A stretch of DNA of 13,310 nucleotides from Candidatus Bathyarchaeota archaeon (GCA_020344435.1 CP070826.1:827971-841280); one strand, 5' to 3'. Positions 1 through 6,976 are shown, counted from the first letter of the stretch. A program made the numbers and translations. Notes: generated by a model not told the origin, from the sequence alone.

Positions 1-1
1 C

Positions 2-79
2 TGCAGCGAAGTAGAACCAGAACCTGTTGAGATGAAGCCAGGACATTTCGTAGCCTGCTTGAGGGCATATGACATCTAG
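2..79 (+). CDS. Oligopeptide/dipeptide ABC transporter ATP-binding protein, 3' end only
   Basis: Reading the plus strand in frame 2 from the window edge gives 25 codons and a TAG stop. The peptide begins CSEVEPEPVEMKPGH and continues FVACLRAYDI. A Cys, then E-x-P, then G-H-x-VAC near the C-terminus is the typical tail of the Opp/Dpp-type ATPases that energise peptide uptake; the tail follows the nucleotide-binding domain and helps dock to the permease. The Walker and signature motifs lie outside the window, so only this tail supports the call. The gene converges on the ZIP transporter gene, with about 112 bp between the two stop codons. Confidence 0.62.
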   Translation, partial: CSEVEPEPVEMKPGHFVACLRAYDI

Positions 80-191
80 CGTGCTATTGGTCTTTCCATT
101 ACTGCAGGTGAATTGAAACTACTGCTTGACCACATGCTGCATACTTGAAAACATATTTGTTTCGGGAAGATGAAAAAGGAATAGCTACATG

Positions 192-947
192 TTATTCTGT
201 CACGAATTTCGTTGCTAGCATGATGAGGATCCCTATCATGAATGTGGCGAAGTGTACCAGATTCCTCTTGATATCCTCAACATGTTTTATCTCAGGAATC
301 AGATCAGAGGCAGCAATATAAATGAAATTCCCCGCTGCGAAAGGCAGCAGAAACACAGCAGCGCCCTCGACTATGGCAGAGAGATAGTAACCCGCAATCC
401 CACCAAAGACTATTGTAATGGCTGACATGTAATTCCAGATCAAGGCTCTCTCCTTTCTGAAGCCGCCATAAACCATAACCCCGAAATCTCCAATCTCTTG
501 AGGTATTTCATGTAGTGCTATAACGAAAGTGGTAACGACCCCCAAAGGGAAACCAACCATGAAGGAGCCTGCCACAACCAATCCATCAATGAAATTGTGT
601 ATCAGATCAGAGATCAAGACCAGGTAGGAGACCGGTTTCTTCTCGTGGATATTGTAATGCTCATGGCACCATCTGATGAATTGCTCCAGAACAAAGAAGA
701 GGCAGAAGCCAATGAGGACAGACGAAAACAGATTGAAGGTAGCAGATGAAGAAGCTCCTATTTCTGAGACTGCTTCAGGTAGCAGGTGGAGGAACGCTCC
801 ACCTATCAGTCCTCCCGCGGATAAAGCCACAAGGACTAGCAGGACTTTATTCATCATCTCTTCCTTCAGAAATAATGCCAAAGCTCCGACCCAAGCTAGC
901 AGGCTGATAAAGAGCGTGCTTCCGATTATCCAGAGCAAAGGGTTCAT
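192..947 (-). CDS. ZIP family divalent metal transporter
   Basis: This is a 251-residue polytopic membrane protein of the ZIP family, which moves Zn2+ and related metals into the cytoplasm. About eight hydrophobic segments are visible, with the N-terminus in segment 1 (residues about 3-27). A His-rich loop, HEHYNIHEKK, lies at residues 95-104. The two family metal-site motifs are present: HNFIDG (117-122) in TM4 and HEIPQE (146-151) in TM5. The length is normal for the GufA/ZupT-like branch. The start is ATG at 947 with only a weak upstream GGTCG. An AT-rich TATA-like element lies about 40 bp upstream, so the gene probably has its own promoter. The metal actually carried cannot be read from the sequence. 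Confidence 0.9.
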   Translation of the reverse strand: MNPLLWIIGSTLFISLLAWVGALALFLKEEMMNKVLLVLVALSAGGLIGGAFLHLLPEAVSEIGASSSATFNLFSSVLIGFCLFFVLEQFIRWCHEHYNIHEKKPVSYLVLISDLIHNFIDGLVVAGSFMVGFPLGVVTTFVIALHEIPQEIGDFGVMVYGGFRKERALIWNYMSAITIVFGGIAGYYLSAIVEGAAVFLLPFAAGNFIYIAASDLIPEIKHVEDIKRNLVHFATFMIGILIMLATKFVTE

Positions 948-983
948 TTCGTCGACCGACTTGACGGATAGATTCTAGGTGAG

Positions 984-998
984 GATTAAAAAGCTTTG
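984..998 (-). promoter_or_regulatory. Putative TATA/BRE promoter element of the ZIP gene
   Basis: Read on the minus strand this is CAAAGCTTTTTAATC, an A-rich BRE-like stretch followed by a TTTTTAA TATA-like core. It sits about 40 bp upstream of the ZIP start codon. With the usual archaeal spacing of about 25 bp to the start site, the leader would be short. It lies in the 83-bp gap between the DUF6125-like gene and the ZIP gene. The call rests on composition and position only. Confidence 0.35.
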
Positions 999-1030
999 AG
1001 GGCGTCAAGAATCAAAGGAATAGGGAATTT

Positions 1031-1567
1031 TCATCTCTCCGGAAACATGAATTCCCATTCGCACCAGAGGTCTGGTGGTCTTTCGTCTGGTGGGCAGACT
1101 TTGCATCTGGTCTCTATTTTTGGATTCAGCTCTTGCGCGAAGCTTCTCATGTATCCAAGTCGTACCTTTTTGCAGGGGAACACTTCTAATCCCTTTCTTC
1201 TTCTTGTCAGCTGGGTTCCGCATTTTGTCACTCTGAAAACTGCCTTTCGCTCGGTAATCTCAATTTCCTTCTCCAAGACGTCCAACGCCCAACTTGTGTT
1301 TCTAAGGATATGAATTAGGGATTCTGGGTCAATCTCTCCTATTTCTAGGATGGTTCTCAGATGTCTTGCTTCTGTCTTTCCCATGATTTCCCAGCATCTG
1401 GCATCTATCTCTGTGGCCGCTTCTGCACCAAATCTCTCTTCGATTCCCAAAAAGTAGAGACCGTCAACCCTCCAGAGATTCCGTATTTGGAGGAAGAATA
1501 GTTCTAGTAATCTCTCTTTCGATAGTCTTCCTAACATCTTTCGATCCTCTGAATTACTCAGCTTCAT
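1031..1567 (-). CDS. DUF6125-like cytoplasmic protein with C-terminal cysteine motif
   Basis: This is a 178-residue soluble protein of unknown function. Its N-terminal half is helical and contains the phrase RVDGLYFLGIEERFG followed by AATEIDARCWEIMG, which I associate with the DUF6125 / L-2-amino-thiazoline-4-carboxylate-hydrolase-like group of archaeal and bacterial proteins. That assignment is from memory of the pattern. The C-terminal third carries cysteines in FPCKK, then CKVCPPDERPPDLWC, plus an earlier TKCG, which could bind a metal or an Fe-S cluster. I chose ATG at 1567 because GGTG lies about 6 nt upstream. An ATG 42 nt further out, at 1609, is in frame but has no ribosome binding site. 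A TATA-like stretch near 1593-1612 suggests separate transcription from the redox operon behind it. Confidence 0.6.
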   Translation of the reverse strand: MKLSNSEDRKMLGRLSKERLLELFFLQIRNLWRVDGLYFLGIEERFGAEAATEIDARCWEIMGKTEARHLRTILEIGEIDPESLIHILRNTSWALDVLEKEIEITERKAVFRVTKCGTQLTRRRKGLEVFPCKKVRLGYMRSFAQELNPKIETRCKVCPPDERPPDLWCEWEFMFPER

Positions 1568-1765
1568 CTTCGACACCCAAATTGCAATTAGAGACTTTAT
1601 ATCCAACATAAAGCTTGCAGTGTCAAGCCATAACCCACTTCTCCATGGTGATTTCAGTTTTAGAAGGCGTCGTCCACTAATCTGGAAAACAAGATTGACT
1701 CAATCGGCATAATGATCCATTAGACATAACTCGCATGGCTCGCGATTATCAACGTCTTCTTTGGC

Positions 1766-3337
1766 TCAGCTGAGGATTTTTTCTACTTCCTCTTTGTCGG
1801 AGTCCATGATATACTTGATCCCGGATATACGTTCGGCTTCGGGAGTTAGAGCAGCAATGTCGTCTCTGGTGATGTGCTGAATAGCGAATTTTCTTGCTCC
1901 GCACATTAGTTGCTTCAATCCTTGAGTCAACCTTTGATTATAAGTATAGAGGCCCATTGCTCCAGCCGGTAAATCTTCAGATTTCTCTTTGAATCTGCTT
2001 CTCAATCTGCCTGCTTCGACAAAGATTGCCTCAAAAGTGTTTCCATACCTTGCATAATATACTGGAAGTTTCTGTTCCACAATCCTCTGACCTACGTTTT
2101 TGCTGACCATAGCTGCAGTGAGCGGAGATCTTGCCATACCAACAGCCTTGACGTATGGGGCGCCTAGAGCCAGTGCTTTGAATATGTGGTCTTCCATTGT
2201 AATGCCTCCGGCGAAGGCTAAGCTGGGCACGTGTTCTCCCTTCTTCGCTAATCTATCCGTGTATTGATATGTGAGCGACCATATCTCTACGCTTGGTACC
2301 CCCCACTCATTCATCATACGCCAAGGGCTCATCCCTGTTCCGCCGCCTGCACCATCAATAGTGAGCAGGTCGATTCCCGCCACCGATGAGAATTTCACAG
2401 CTCTTGCCACGTCTGCGGGTCTGTAAGCTCCCGTCTTTAGAAAAACGTACTTGGCACCTAGACTTCTCAGTTCTTTCACCCTGTTGACAAAATCCTCTCT
2501 TGTAACCATCCCGACTCGGGAGTGTCTTTCGAATTCTCCGAAATGCCTTTTCTTGAATGCTTCAATAATATCTGGGTCTTCTGGATCTGGAAGAACTATG
2601 TATCCTCTTCTCTTCAGAAGCTGCGCTTTGGCTAGGTCTTTGATTTTGACTTCGCCACCGATGTCCTTGGCGCCTTGACCCCATTTCAGCTCGACTGCGT
2701 CTACTTCCAAATCTGAGATGGCATATTCAAGAACTCCAAGCCTTGTATCTTCTATGTTGGATTGAACAGCAATGCCACCATAGCCCTCCTCTCTCCACTC
2801 ATTAAATGTCTTCACTCTCCACTCCAGTTCCGGAGAATGGGCGACTTTCCCATTATTGATTTCTGAATTGACATCCATACCGCAGACGTTTTCACCTATC
2901 ACCTGCATTGTTCCTGATATCGCCGCGCCGATGGCCAATTCTTTCCAGTTGTCCTTGGCGATTCTTGTCGAGCCAAGTGCGCAGGTGAACCATGGAACTT
3001 TCAGTCGTAGGCCTTTGCCTTTTCCGATTCTGGTTTCCAGGTTAACATTAGGGAATATGGCTTTGTCGCTGTCGGTTTCAATTCCGACAGCTCCCACAGT
3101 TGTTCCCATGATGTTAAAATGGGAAAGGTCTACAGGATATGTCTTTTGAGAACCAACGGTTATCACTCCGAAGGGTGCGGGATATATGATTTCGCTACCT
3201 CTTATGGCAGATTTCGCAACTTCGCATGGACCTGGGCATCCGTCTATGCAGGTGACACAGATTCCGCTGATTGGACACGGTTCTGTTCTGTTCTTGGTCA
3301 GGGTTGCTGGGCTTGCATTCGGTTTTGAAAGACTCAT
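1766..3337 (-). CDS. FMN-binding glutamate synthase (GltB2-type) domain protein with N-terminal Cys cluster
   Basis: This 523-residue protein holds the FMN TIM-barrel of the glutamate synthase central/FMN domains. Visible motifs are TIDGAGGGTGMSP (327-338) and LAFAGGIT followed by ALALGAPYVKAVGMA (373-402), matching the ISGHDGGTGASP and GGLRTG...ALLGAD regions of GltB. No glutaminase domain and no GXGXG domain are attached. The usual [3Fe-4S] cysteines that follow the last barrel strand (C-x5-C-x4-C type) are absent; that region reads SPLTAAMVSKNVGQRI. Instead five cysteines cluster at the N-terminus (C21, C27, C30, C34, C38). The start at ATG 3337 is favoured because GAGGAG precedes it, rather than a GTG at 3370 inside the upstream gene. 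It is the last gene of the nuoEF-like operon, 1 nt after its neighbour. Glutamate synthesis is possible but not shown. Confidence 0.85.
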   Translation of the reverse strand: MSLSKPNASPATLTKNRTEPCPISGICVTCIDGCPGPCEVAKSAIRGSEIIYPAPFGVITVGSQKTYPVDLSHFNIMGTTVGAVGIETDSDKAIFPNVNLETRIGKGKGLRLKVPWFTCALGSTRIAKDNWKELAIGAAISGTMQVIGENVCGMDVNSEINNGKVAHSPELEWRVKTFNEWREEGYGGIAVQSNIEDTRLGVLEYAISDLEVDAVELKWGQGAKDIGGEVKIKDLAKAQLLKRRGYIVLPDPEDPDIIEAFKKRHFGEFERHSRVGMVTREDFVNRVKELRSLGAKYVFLKTGAYRPADVARAVKFSSVAGIDLLTIDGAGGGTGMSPWRMMNEWGVPSVEIWSLTYQYTDRLAKKGEHVPSLAFAGGITMEDHIFKALALGAPYVKAVGMARSPLTAAMVSKNVGQRIVEQKLPVYYARYGNTFEAIFVEAGRLRSRFKEKSEDLPAGAMGLYTYNQRLTQGLKQLMCGARKFAIQHITRDDIAALTPEAERISGIKYIMDSDKEEVEKILS

Positions 3338-3338
3338 A

Positions 3339-4013
3339 CTATTTTTTCTCCTCTTGTACACATGCTCCACATGAATTTAGAGTACACATGACTTGCTCGT
3401 ACTTTTCTAAGCATTGAGGGGTTGTGACAAGGCAAGAGTTGCATAGCTCTCCTGAAGATTTGACACCGCGGCACTGAAGGTCTACTACTGGACAGATGTA
3501 CATACATGCTCCGCAGTTACGACAGGTTTCACTAGCCGTACGGAAGGGAGTGACGATCTCTCTATTCTGGCCTCTTCCGACAAATCCTATAGCCCCCCCG
3601 CTCATTTGTTCAGCACACATCCTTACACACAACCCACACAAGATACAGTCTTTGTCTTCCATCTTAAATCTAACTTTCTCCACTCCCATCTTGGAGGCTA
3701 AGTCTTGCAGGGTTTTCGAGCTAGGACATCTAGCAAGCAATAATTCGAGGATAATCTTTCGCCCTCTCATCACTCTCGCCGTATTTGTCCTCACCGTTAT
3801 CCCCTCCCTAACGGGGTAGAGGCAGGAAGTCGCTAGTTTTGTCCTTCTTCCGTCATCAACCTCAACCATACATAGACGGCAAGTGCCATAGGGAGTTAAC
3901 TCGTCGTGATGACACAGAGTTGGGATATTAATCCCATAGAATCTGGCAACCTCAAGTATAGTAGAGCCCTTTTCCGCTTGGACTTCCGTCCCATCAATAT
4001 TGAAGGTCACCAT
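3339..4013 (-). CDS. NuoG/HoxU/HydA-N-like iron-sulfur electron-transfer subunit, short form
   Basis: This 224-residue protein starts with a plant-type [2Fe-2S] ferredoxin domain (C34, C45, C48, C64, in PTLCHHDELTPYGTCRLC and later SCLYPV). Two [4Fe-4S] motifs follow: DCILCGLCVRMC (C123, C126, C129, C133) and CRNCGACMYIC (C164, C167, C170, C174). This is the electron wire found at the N-terminus of NuoG, HoxU and [FeFe]-hydrogenase HydA. The His-Cys3 cluster motif usually present between the two parts is missing; only C96 remains, in LLARCPSSKTLQDLA. There is no H-cluster or molybdopterin domain. The tail has seven more cysteines (181-218). ATG at 4013 is preceded by a strong GAGGTGATC. The gene begins 11 nt after the NuoF-like stop. 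It probably links the flavin of the NuoF-like subunit to a partner. Confidence 0.85.
   Translation of the reverse strand: MVTFNIDGTEVQAEKGSTILEVARFYGINIPTLCHHDELTPYGTCRLCMVEVDDGRRTKLATSCLYPVREGITVRTNTARVMRGRKIILELLLARCPSSKTLQDLASKMGVEKVRFKMEDKDCILCGLCVRMCAEQMSGGAIGFVGRGQNREIVTPFRTASETCRNCGACMYICPVVDLQCRGVKSSGELCNSCLVTTPQCLEKYEQVMCTLNSCGACVQEEKK
3348..3353 (-). promoter_or_regulatory. Ribosome binding site that fixes the start of the GltB2-like gene
   Basis: On the minus strand the sequence GAGGAG is followed by ten bases and then ATG at 3337. The site lies inside the last codons of the upstream Fe-S gene, as expected for a coupled operon. It supports the 523-residue start over the 11-codon-longer GTG start. 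Confidence 0.55.
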
Positions 4014-4024
4014 TTGATCACCTC

Positions 4025-5875
4025 TTATTTGACTGTGATTGCTTCAAATGAGCAGGCATCTCGACATATACCACATCTGATGCATTTGGAGGAGTCGATC
4101 GTGTGGGTCAGACCATATGCGTCGATTGCTTGTTGGGGGCAGAGTCTCAAACAAGCGCCACATCCTGTGCATCTTTCTTCAAGAATGATATATTCGATCA
4201 GATCTTTGCAGATGCCAGCGGGACACTTTCTATCTCTTACATGAGCGTAATATTCATCGCCAAAATACCTTAATGTTGACAAGACGGTGTTTGGCGCAGT
4301 CTTGCCTAGACCGCAGAGAGAAAAATCCTTAACAGTCTCCGCAAGCTCTTGTAGAAGCTCCAAGTCTTCTTCTTTCCCTCGCCCCACAGTTATATCAGTT
4401 ATGATTTCGAGCATTCTCTTAATTCCTTCACGGCAGGGAACACACTTGCCACAGGATTCACTCTGCAGGAAATCGAGGAAGTAGCGGGCCAAATCGACCA
4501 TACAAGTATTTTTGTCCATTACTATCATACCGCCGGAACCCATCATTGACCCGGCTTCGGTCAACTTGTCAAAATCCACTGGCAAATCAAGCAGTCTTTC
4601 AGGTATGCAGCCGCCTGATGGGCCACCTGTTTGAACCGCTTTGAACCTTTTGCCTTCAAGTATTCCTCCGCCTATGTCGTAGATAATATGCTTGAGTGGG
4701 GTTCCCATTGGAATTTCGACGAGTCCTGTGTTGTTGACCTTTCCAACCAGAGAGAAGATTCCGGTGCCCTTGCTCTTCTCGGTCCCGATTTTTGCATACC
4801 AATCTGCACTTTTGTTGATAATTACGGGTATGCTAGCCCAAGTCTTGACATTGTTTAGGTTGGTTGGTTTATTCCATAACCCGCGCTCGACAGTATGGAC
4901 GTATTTTGCTCCGGGTTCGCCCATTTTTCCTTCAATCGAGGCTACTAGGGCTGAGGATTCGCCGCATACAAAAGCGCCTCCGCCTCGATTTATTCTGATG
5001 TTGAAATCGAATTCCGAATCGAATATATTCTTCCCTAAGAGCCCGTGTTCTCTGGATTGGTCTATTGCTATCTGGAGGTGTTTCAATGCTAGAGGATACT
5101 CGGCGCGAACATAAAGATAGCCTTGATGCGCTCCTATGGCGTAGGCTCCTATAATCATCCCTTCTAGAATGCTATGAGGATTTCCTTCCATAAGGCTTCT
5201 ATCGCTGAAGGCCCCAGGATCACCCTCGTCACCATTTCCGATTACAAACTTGACGTCTCCTGTGGCTTCGCGGCATAATCTCCACTTCCTTCCAGTGGGG
5301 AAGCCACCTCCGCCCAAGCCACGTAACCCAGATCTTTCAACAGTACTGATTATTTCCTCACGAGACATGTCTGTGATAGCCTTGGCGAGAGCTTGATAAC
5401 CACCGACTGCAATGTAATCAAGTATGCTGGTGGGATCGATTCGTCCATTGTTTGCAAGAATTCTTCTTGATTGCCTTTTGTAAAAGGGCACATCATATTC
5501 ATAGAGGATCTTCTGACCGGTTGCTGAATCTACGTATAGAAGACGGTCAACGACCTCCCAATTGAGCAAGGTTTTAGAAACGATTTCACGAACGTCGCGC
5601 GACTTCACTCGCTGGTAAAAGATTTCTTTTGGTCCTATTACCACGACGGGGCCTCTTTCACAGAATCCGTGACATCCAGTTTGCTTGCACTCTAACTGGA
5701 TTTCAAGACCTTGCTTTCTGATTTCGTCTGTGAAAGCCTTGGCTACGTCTAAACTCCCACGTGCTCGGCAACCAGTTCCCAGACACACTCTTACATGTGG
5801 TTGATTGGGGTTCCTCTCTTGCAGCAACGAGCTTCTGAGATCTCCCAAATCTTGGAGGGTTTTAATCTTTCTCAA
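4025..5875 (-). CDS. nuoF: NuoF/HydB-like NAD(P)H-binding FMN/Fe-S flavoprotein
   Basis: This 616-residue subunit has three parts. An N-terminal thioredoxin-like [2Fe-2S] domain (C31, C36, C68, C72) is followed by the 51-kDa core and a C-terminal 2x[4Fe-4S] ferredoxin. The core has GLRGLGGGGFPTGRKW and GNGDEGDPGAFSDRS for FMN and NAD(P)H, and the [4Fe-4S] site ESCGKCVPCREG plus C521. The ferredoxin uses C569, C572, C575, C579 and C598, C601, C604, C608. This is the build of HydB/HndC/HoxF rather than the short complex I NuoF. C458, H545, C551 and C556 match the spacing I recall for the zinc site of electron-bifurcating HydB. Initiation is at TTG 5875, overlapping the upstream stop (TTGA), which implies translational coupling. 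No other ATG/GTG/TTG start fits the full N-terminal domain. Confidence 0.93.
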   Translation of the reverse strand: MRKIKTLQDLGDLRSSLLQERNPNQPHVRVCLGTGCRARGSLDVAKAFTDEIRKQGLEIQLECKQTGCHGFCERGPVVVIGPKEIFYQRVKSRDVREIVSKTLLNWEVVDRLLYVDSATGQKILYEYDVPFYKRQSRRILANNGRIDPTSILDYIAVGGYQALAKAITDMSREEIISTVERSGLRGLGGGGFPTGRKWRLCREATGDVKFVIGNGDEGDPGAFSDRSLMEGNPHSILEGMIIGAYAIGAHQGYLYVRAEYPLALKHLQIAIDQSREHGLLGKNIFDSEFDFNIRINRGGGAFVCGESSALVASIEGKMGEPGAKYVHTVERGLWNKPTNLNNVKTWASIPVIINKSADWYAKIGTEKSKGTGIFSLVGKVNNTGLVEIPMGTPLKHIIYDIGGGILEGKRFKAVQTGGPSGGCIPERLLDLPVDFDKLTEAGSMMGSGGMIVMDKNTCMVDLARYFLDFLQSESCGKCVPCREGIKRMLEIITDITVGRGKEEDLELLQELAETVKDFSLCGLGKTAPNTVLSTLRYFGDEYYAHVRDRKCPAGICKDLIEYIILEERCTGCGACLRLCPQQAIDAYGLTHTIDSSKCIRCGICRDACSFEAITVK

Positions 5876-6348
5876 TTCTTACTCTGCACCCGCTTCAACA
5901 CACTGTGAACTTTCGTTGGTGTCATCTTGTCAAAGTAGCGTTCTCCGATGATCATAACTGGCGCTAACGCGCATGCACCAAGACAACGAACCGATTGAAG
6001 ACTGAATTCCAAATCAGGCGTCGTCTCTCCATCTTTTATTCCCAGTTCGCTTTCCAGAGCCTCAAGAACCCGAGCTGAGCCTCTCAAGTAGCAGGCAGTG
6101 CCAAGGCAGACACGGATGAGCTGCTTCCCTTGTGGTGTCAGGTGAAAGGCGTCGTAGAATGAAGCTACGCCATAGACCTGAATTAGGGGGACTTCAAGCT
6201 TCTCAGACACTTGCCTTAATGCCCAAGCCGGAAGATAACCATACGAGTTCTCGATCTCCTGCAATATAGCGATTAGCGCTGATTTTTCGCAAGAATGACT
6301 CTCAATAACCCTGTCGACTTCGCTGTGTTCTGGAGGCGCTTCTTCCAA
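5872..6348 (-). CDS. nuoE: NuoE/HydC-like [2Fe-2S] subunit
   Basis: This 158-residue thioredoxin-fold protein is the 24-kDa-type partner of NuoF/HydB. After a helical N-terminal part (SALIAILQEIENSYGYLP, then VYGVASFYDAFHL, both family hallmarks) come the four [2Fe-2S] ligands C81, C86, C122 and C126, in RVCLGTACYLRG and VRCLGACALAP. The length is normal. The start is TTG at 6348 with AAGGTG about 7 nt upstream. It is the first gene of the four-gene operon, and its stop overlaps the TTG of the next gene. Together with the NuoF-like subunit it forms an NAD(P)H-oxidising or NAD(P)+-reducing head. No membrane NuoA/H/J-N genes are adjacent, so a soluble complex is more likely than complex I. Confidence 0.92.
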   Translation of the reverse strand: MEEAPPEHSEVDRVIESHSCEKSALIAILQEIENSYGYLPAWALRQVSEKLEVPLIQVYGVASFYDAFHLTPQGKQLIRVCLGTACYLRGSARVLEALESELGIKDGETTPDLEFSLQSVRCLGACALAPVMIIGERYFDKMTPTKVHSVLKRVQSKN

Positions 6349-6548
6349 GGTTCACACCTTTACGTTTGTAAACCCTGTATGAAATCTGTCGATTCTTGGC
6401 TATTAAGCATTTGCTTTTCCAAATCTGGAGAAGAAGAACCGAAGGTTGTGCGCAAGACAGATTCTTGATTGATCCCCGCTTCTTTTGTGTTAGTCAGAAA
6501 TCATCCGCAACACTAATACGCAAAATTGAACATCTCTTAGGAGATTAG
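6349..6548. promoter_or_regulatory. Divergent intergenic promoter region between the redox operon and eL13
   Basis: These 200 bp separate the minus-strand nuoEF-like operon from the plus-strand eL13 gene, so both promoters should lie here. On the minus strand a TTAATA core with an A-rich flank (6401-6408) is placed to give a start about 28 nt before the TTG. Near that TTG, positions 6359-6372 read TTTACGTTTGTAAA, a 5-bp inverted repeat with a 4-nt centre that could be a small operator or leader hairpin. For the plus strand I see the AGGAG ribosome binding site (6539-6543) but no convincing TATA box. No RNA gene is recognisable. Confidence 0.45.
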
Positions 6549-6959
6549 ATGATGAAAGACAAGATGAAGCCTGATGTGTACGTTCCAACTCGCAAACTCC
6601 GAATCAGAGATGGTCGAGGCTTCAGCCAAGAAGAGATCAAGCGAGCAGGTCTAACCCTTCAAGAAGCGAAGAGGCTGGAGATACCAATAGATGGACGCAG
6701 AAGTACAACACACCCCCAGAACATTCAGACCCTGAAAGAAAGCTTCGGAAAACCGATGCCCCTTTCTGAGATTAGTGGCATTGGAAAGACGACGGAGGCA
6801 AAACTGAAGAAGGCAGGCATTCTGGATGCTCACGATCTAGCCTACGTGGACATTAACACAATAGCTGAAGAGACCAGCTTCACAGAGAAGGCTTTGACGA
6901 GATGGAAGGCCGAGGCTAGAAGACTGCTGGGGAAGCAACAGATTCAGAAGAAGACCTGA
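6549..6959 (+). CDS. rpl13e: Ribosomal protein eL13 (L13e) with C-terminal helix-hairpin-helix domain
   Basis: Residues about 16-68 match archaeal/eukaryotic eL13, a 23S rRNA-binding large-subunit protein. The diagnostic phrases are RKLRIRDGRGFSQEEIKRAG, LTLQEAKRLEIPIDGRRSTT and HPQNIQTLK. Residues about 77-130 form a separate helix-hairpin-helix unit (ISGIGKTTEAKLKKAGI, then DLAYVDINTIAEETSFTEKAL), a nucleic-acid-binding fold also seen in RNA polymerase and repair proteins. Typical crenarchaeal eL13 proteins are about 70-90 residues, so at 136 residues this is a two-domain form. The protein is strongly basic. ATG at 6549 follows AGGAG by 5 nt; the second codon is also ATG. It is divergent from the redox operon and 99 bp upstream of fwdD, so co-transcription with fwd is uncertain. 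Confidence 0.8.
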   Translation: MMKDKMKPDVYVPTRKLRIRDGRGFSQEEIKRAGLTLQEAKRLEIPIDGRRSTTHPQNIQTLKESFGKPMPLSEISGIGKTTEAKLKKAGILDAHDLAYVDINTIAEETSFTEKALTRWKAEARRLLGKQQIQKKT

Positions 6960-6966
6960 AAGACAA

Positions 6967-6976
6967 CATTAATAGG
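6967..6976 (+). promoter_or_regulatory. Possible TATA element for the fwd operon
   Basis: The 99-bp gap between eL13 and fwdD contains CATTAATAGG, a TATA-like core about 85 bp before the fwdD start. A clear ribosome binding site, GGTGA at 7050-7054, precedes the fwdD ATG. No T-rich terminator is obvious after eL13, so readthrough from eL13 remains possible. Confidence 0.22.

Noticed and set aside
147..163. Imperfect hairpin GAAAACA-TAT-TTGTTTC in the convergent gap as a terminator
   Set aside because: The arms pair only with a bulge, the stem is short and AT-rich, and no strong T-run follows on either strand; too weak to annotate.
4692..5114. 140-residue plus-strand reading frame
   Set aside because: It lies wholly antisense to the conserved NuoF-like core, has no recognisable domain and no convincing ribosome binding site; it is a shadow of the real gene.
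3339..6348. Complex I or an [FeFe]/[NiFe] hydrogenase locus
   Set aside because: No membrane subunits, no H-cluster motif and no NiFe large subunit are in the window; only the NADH-head and Fe-S wire modules are present.
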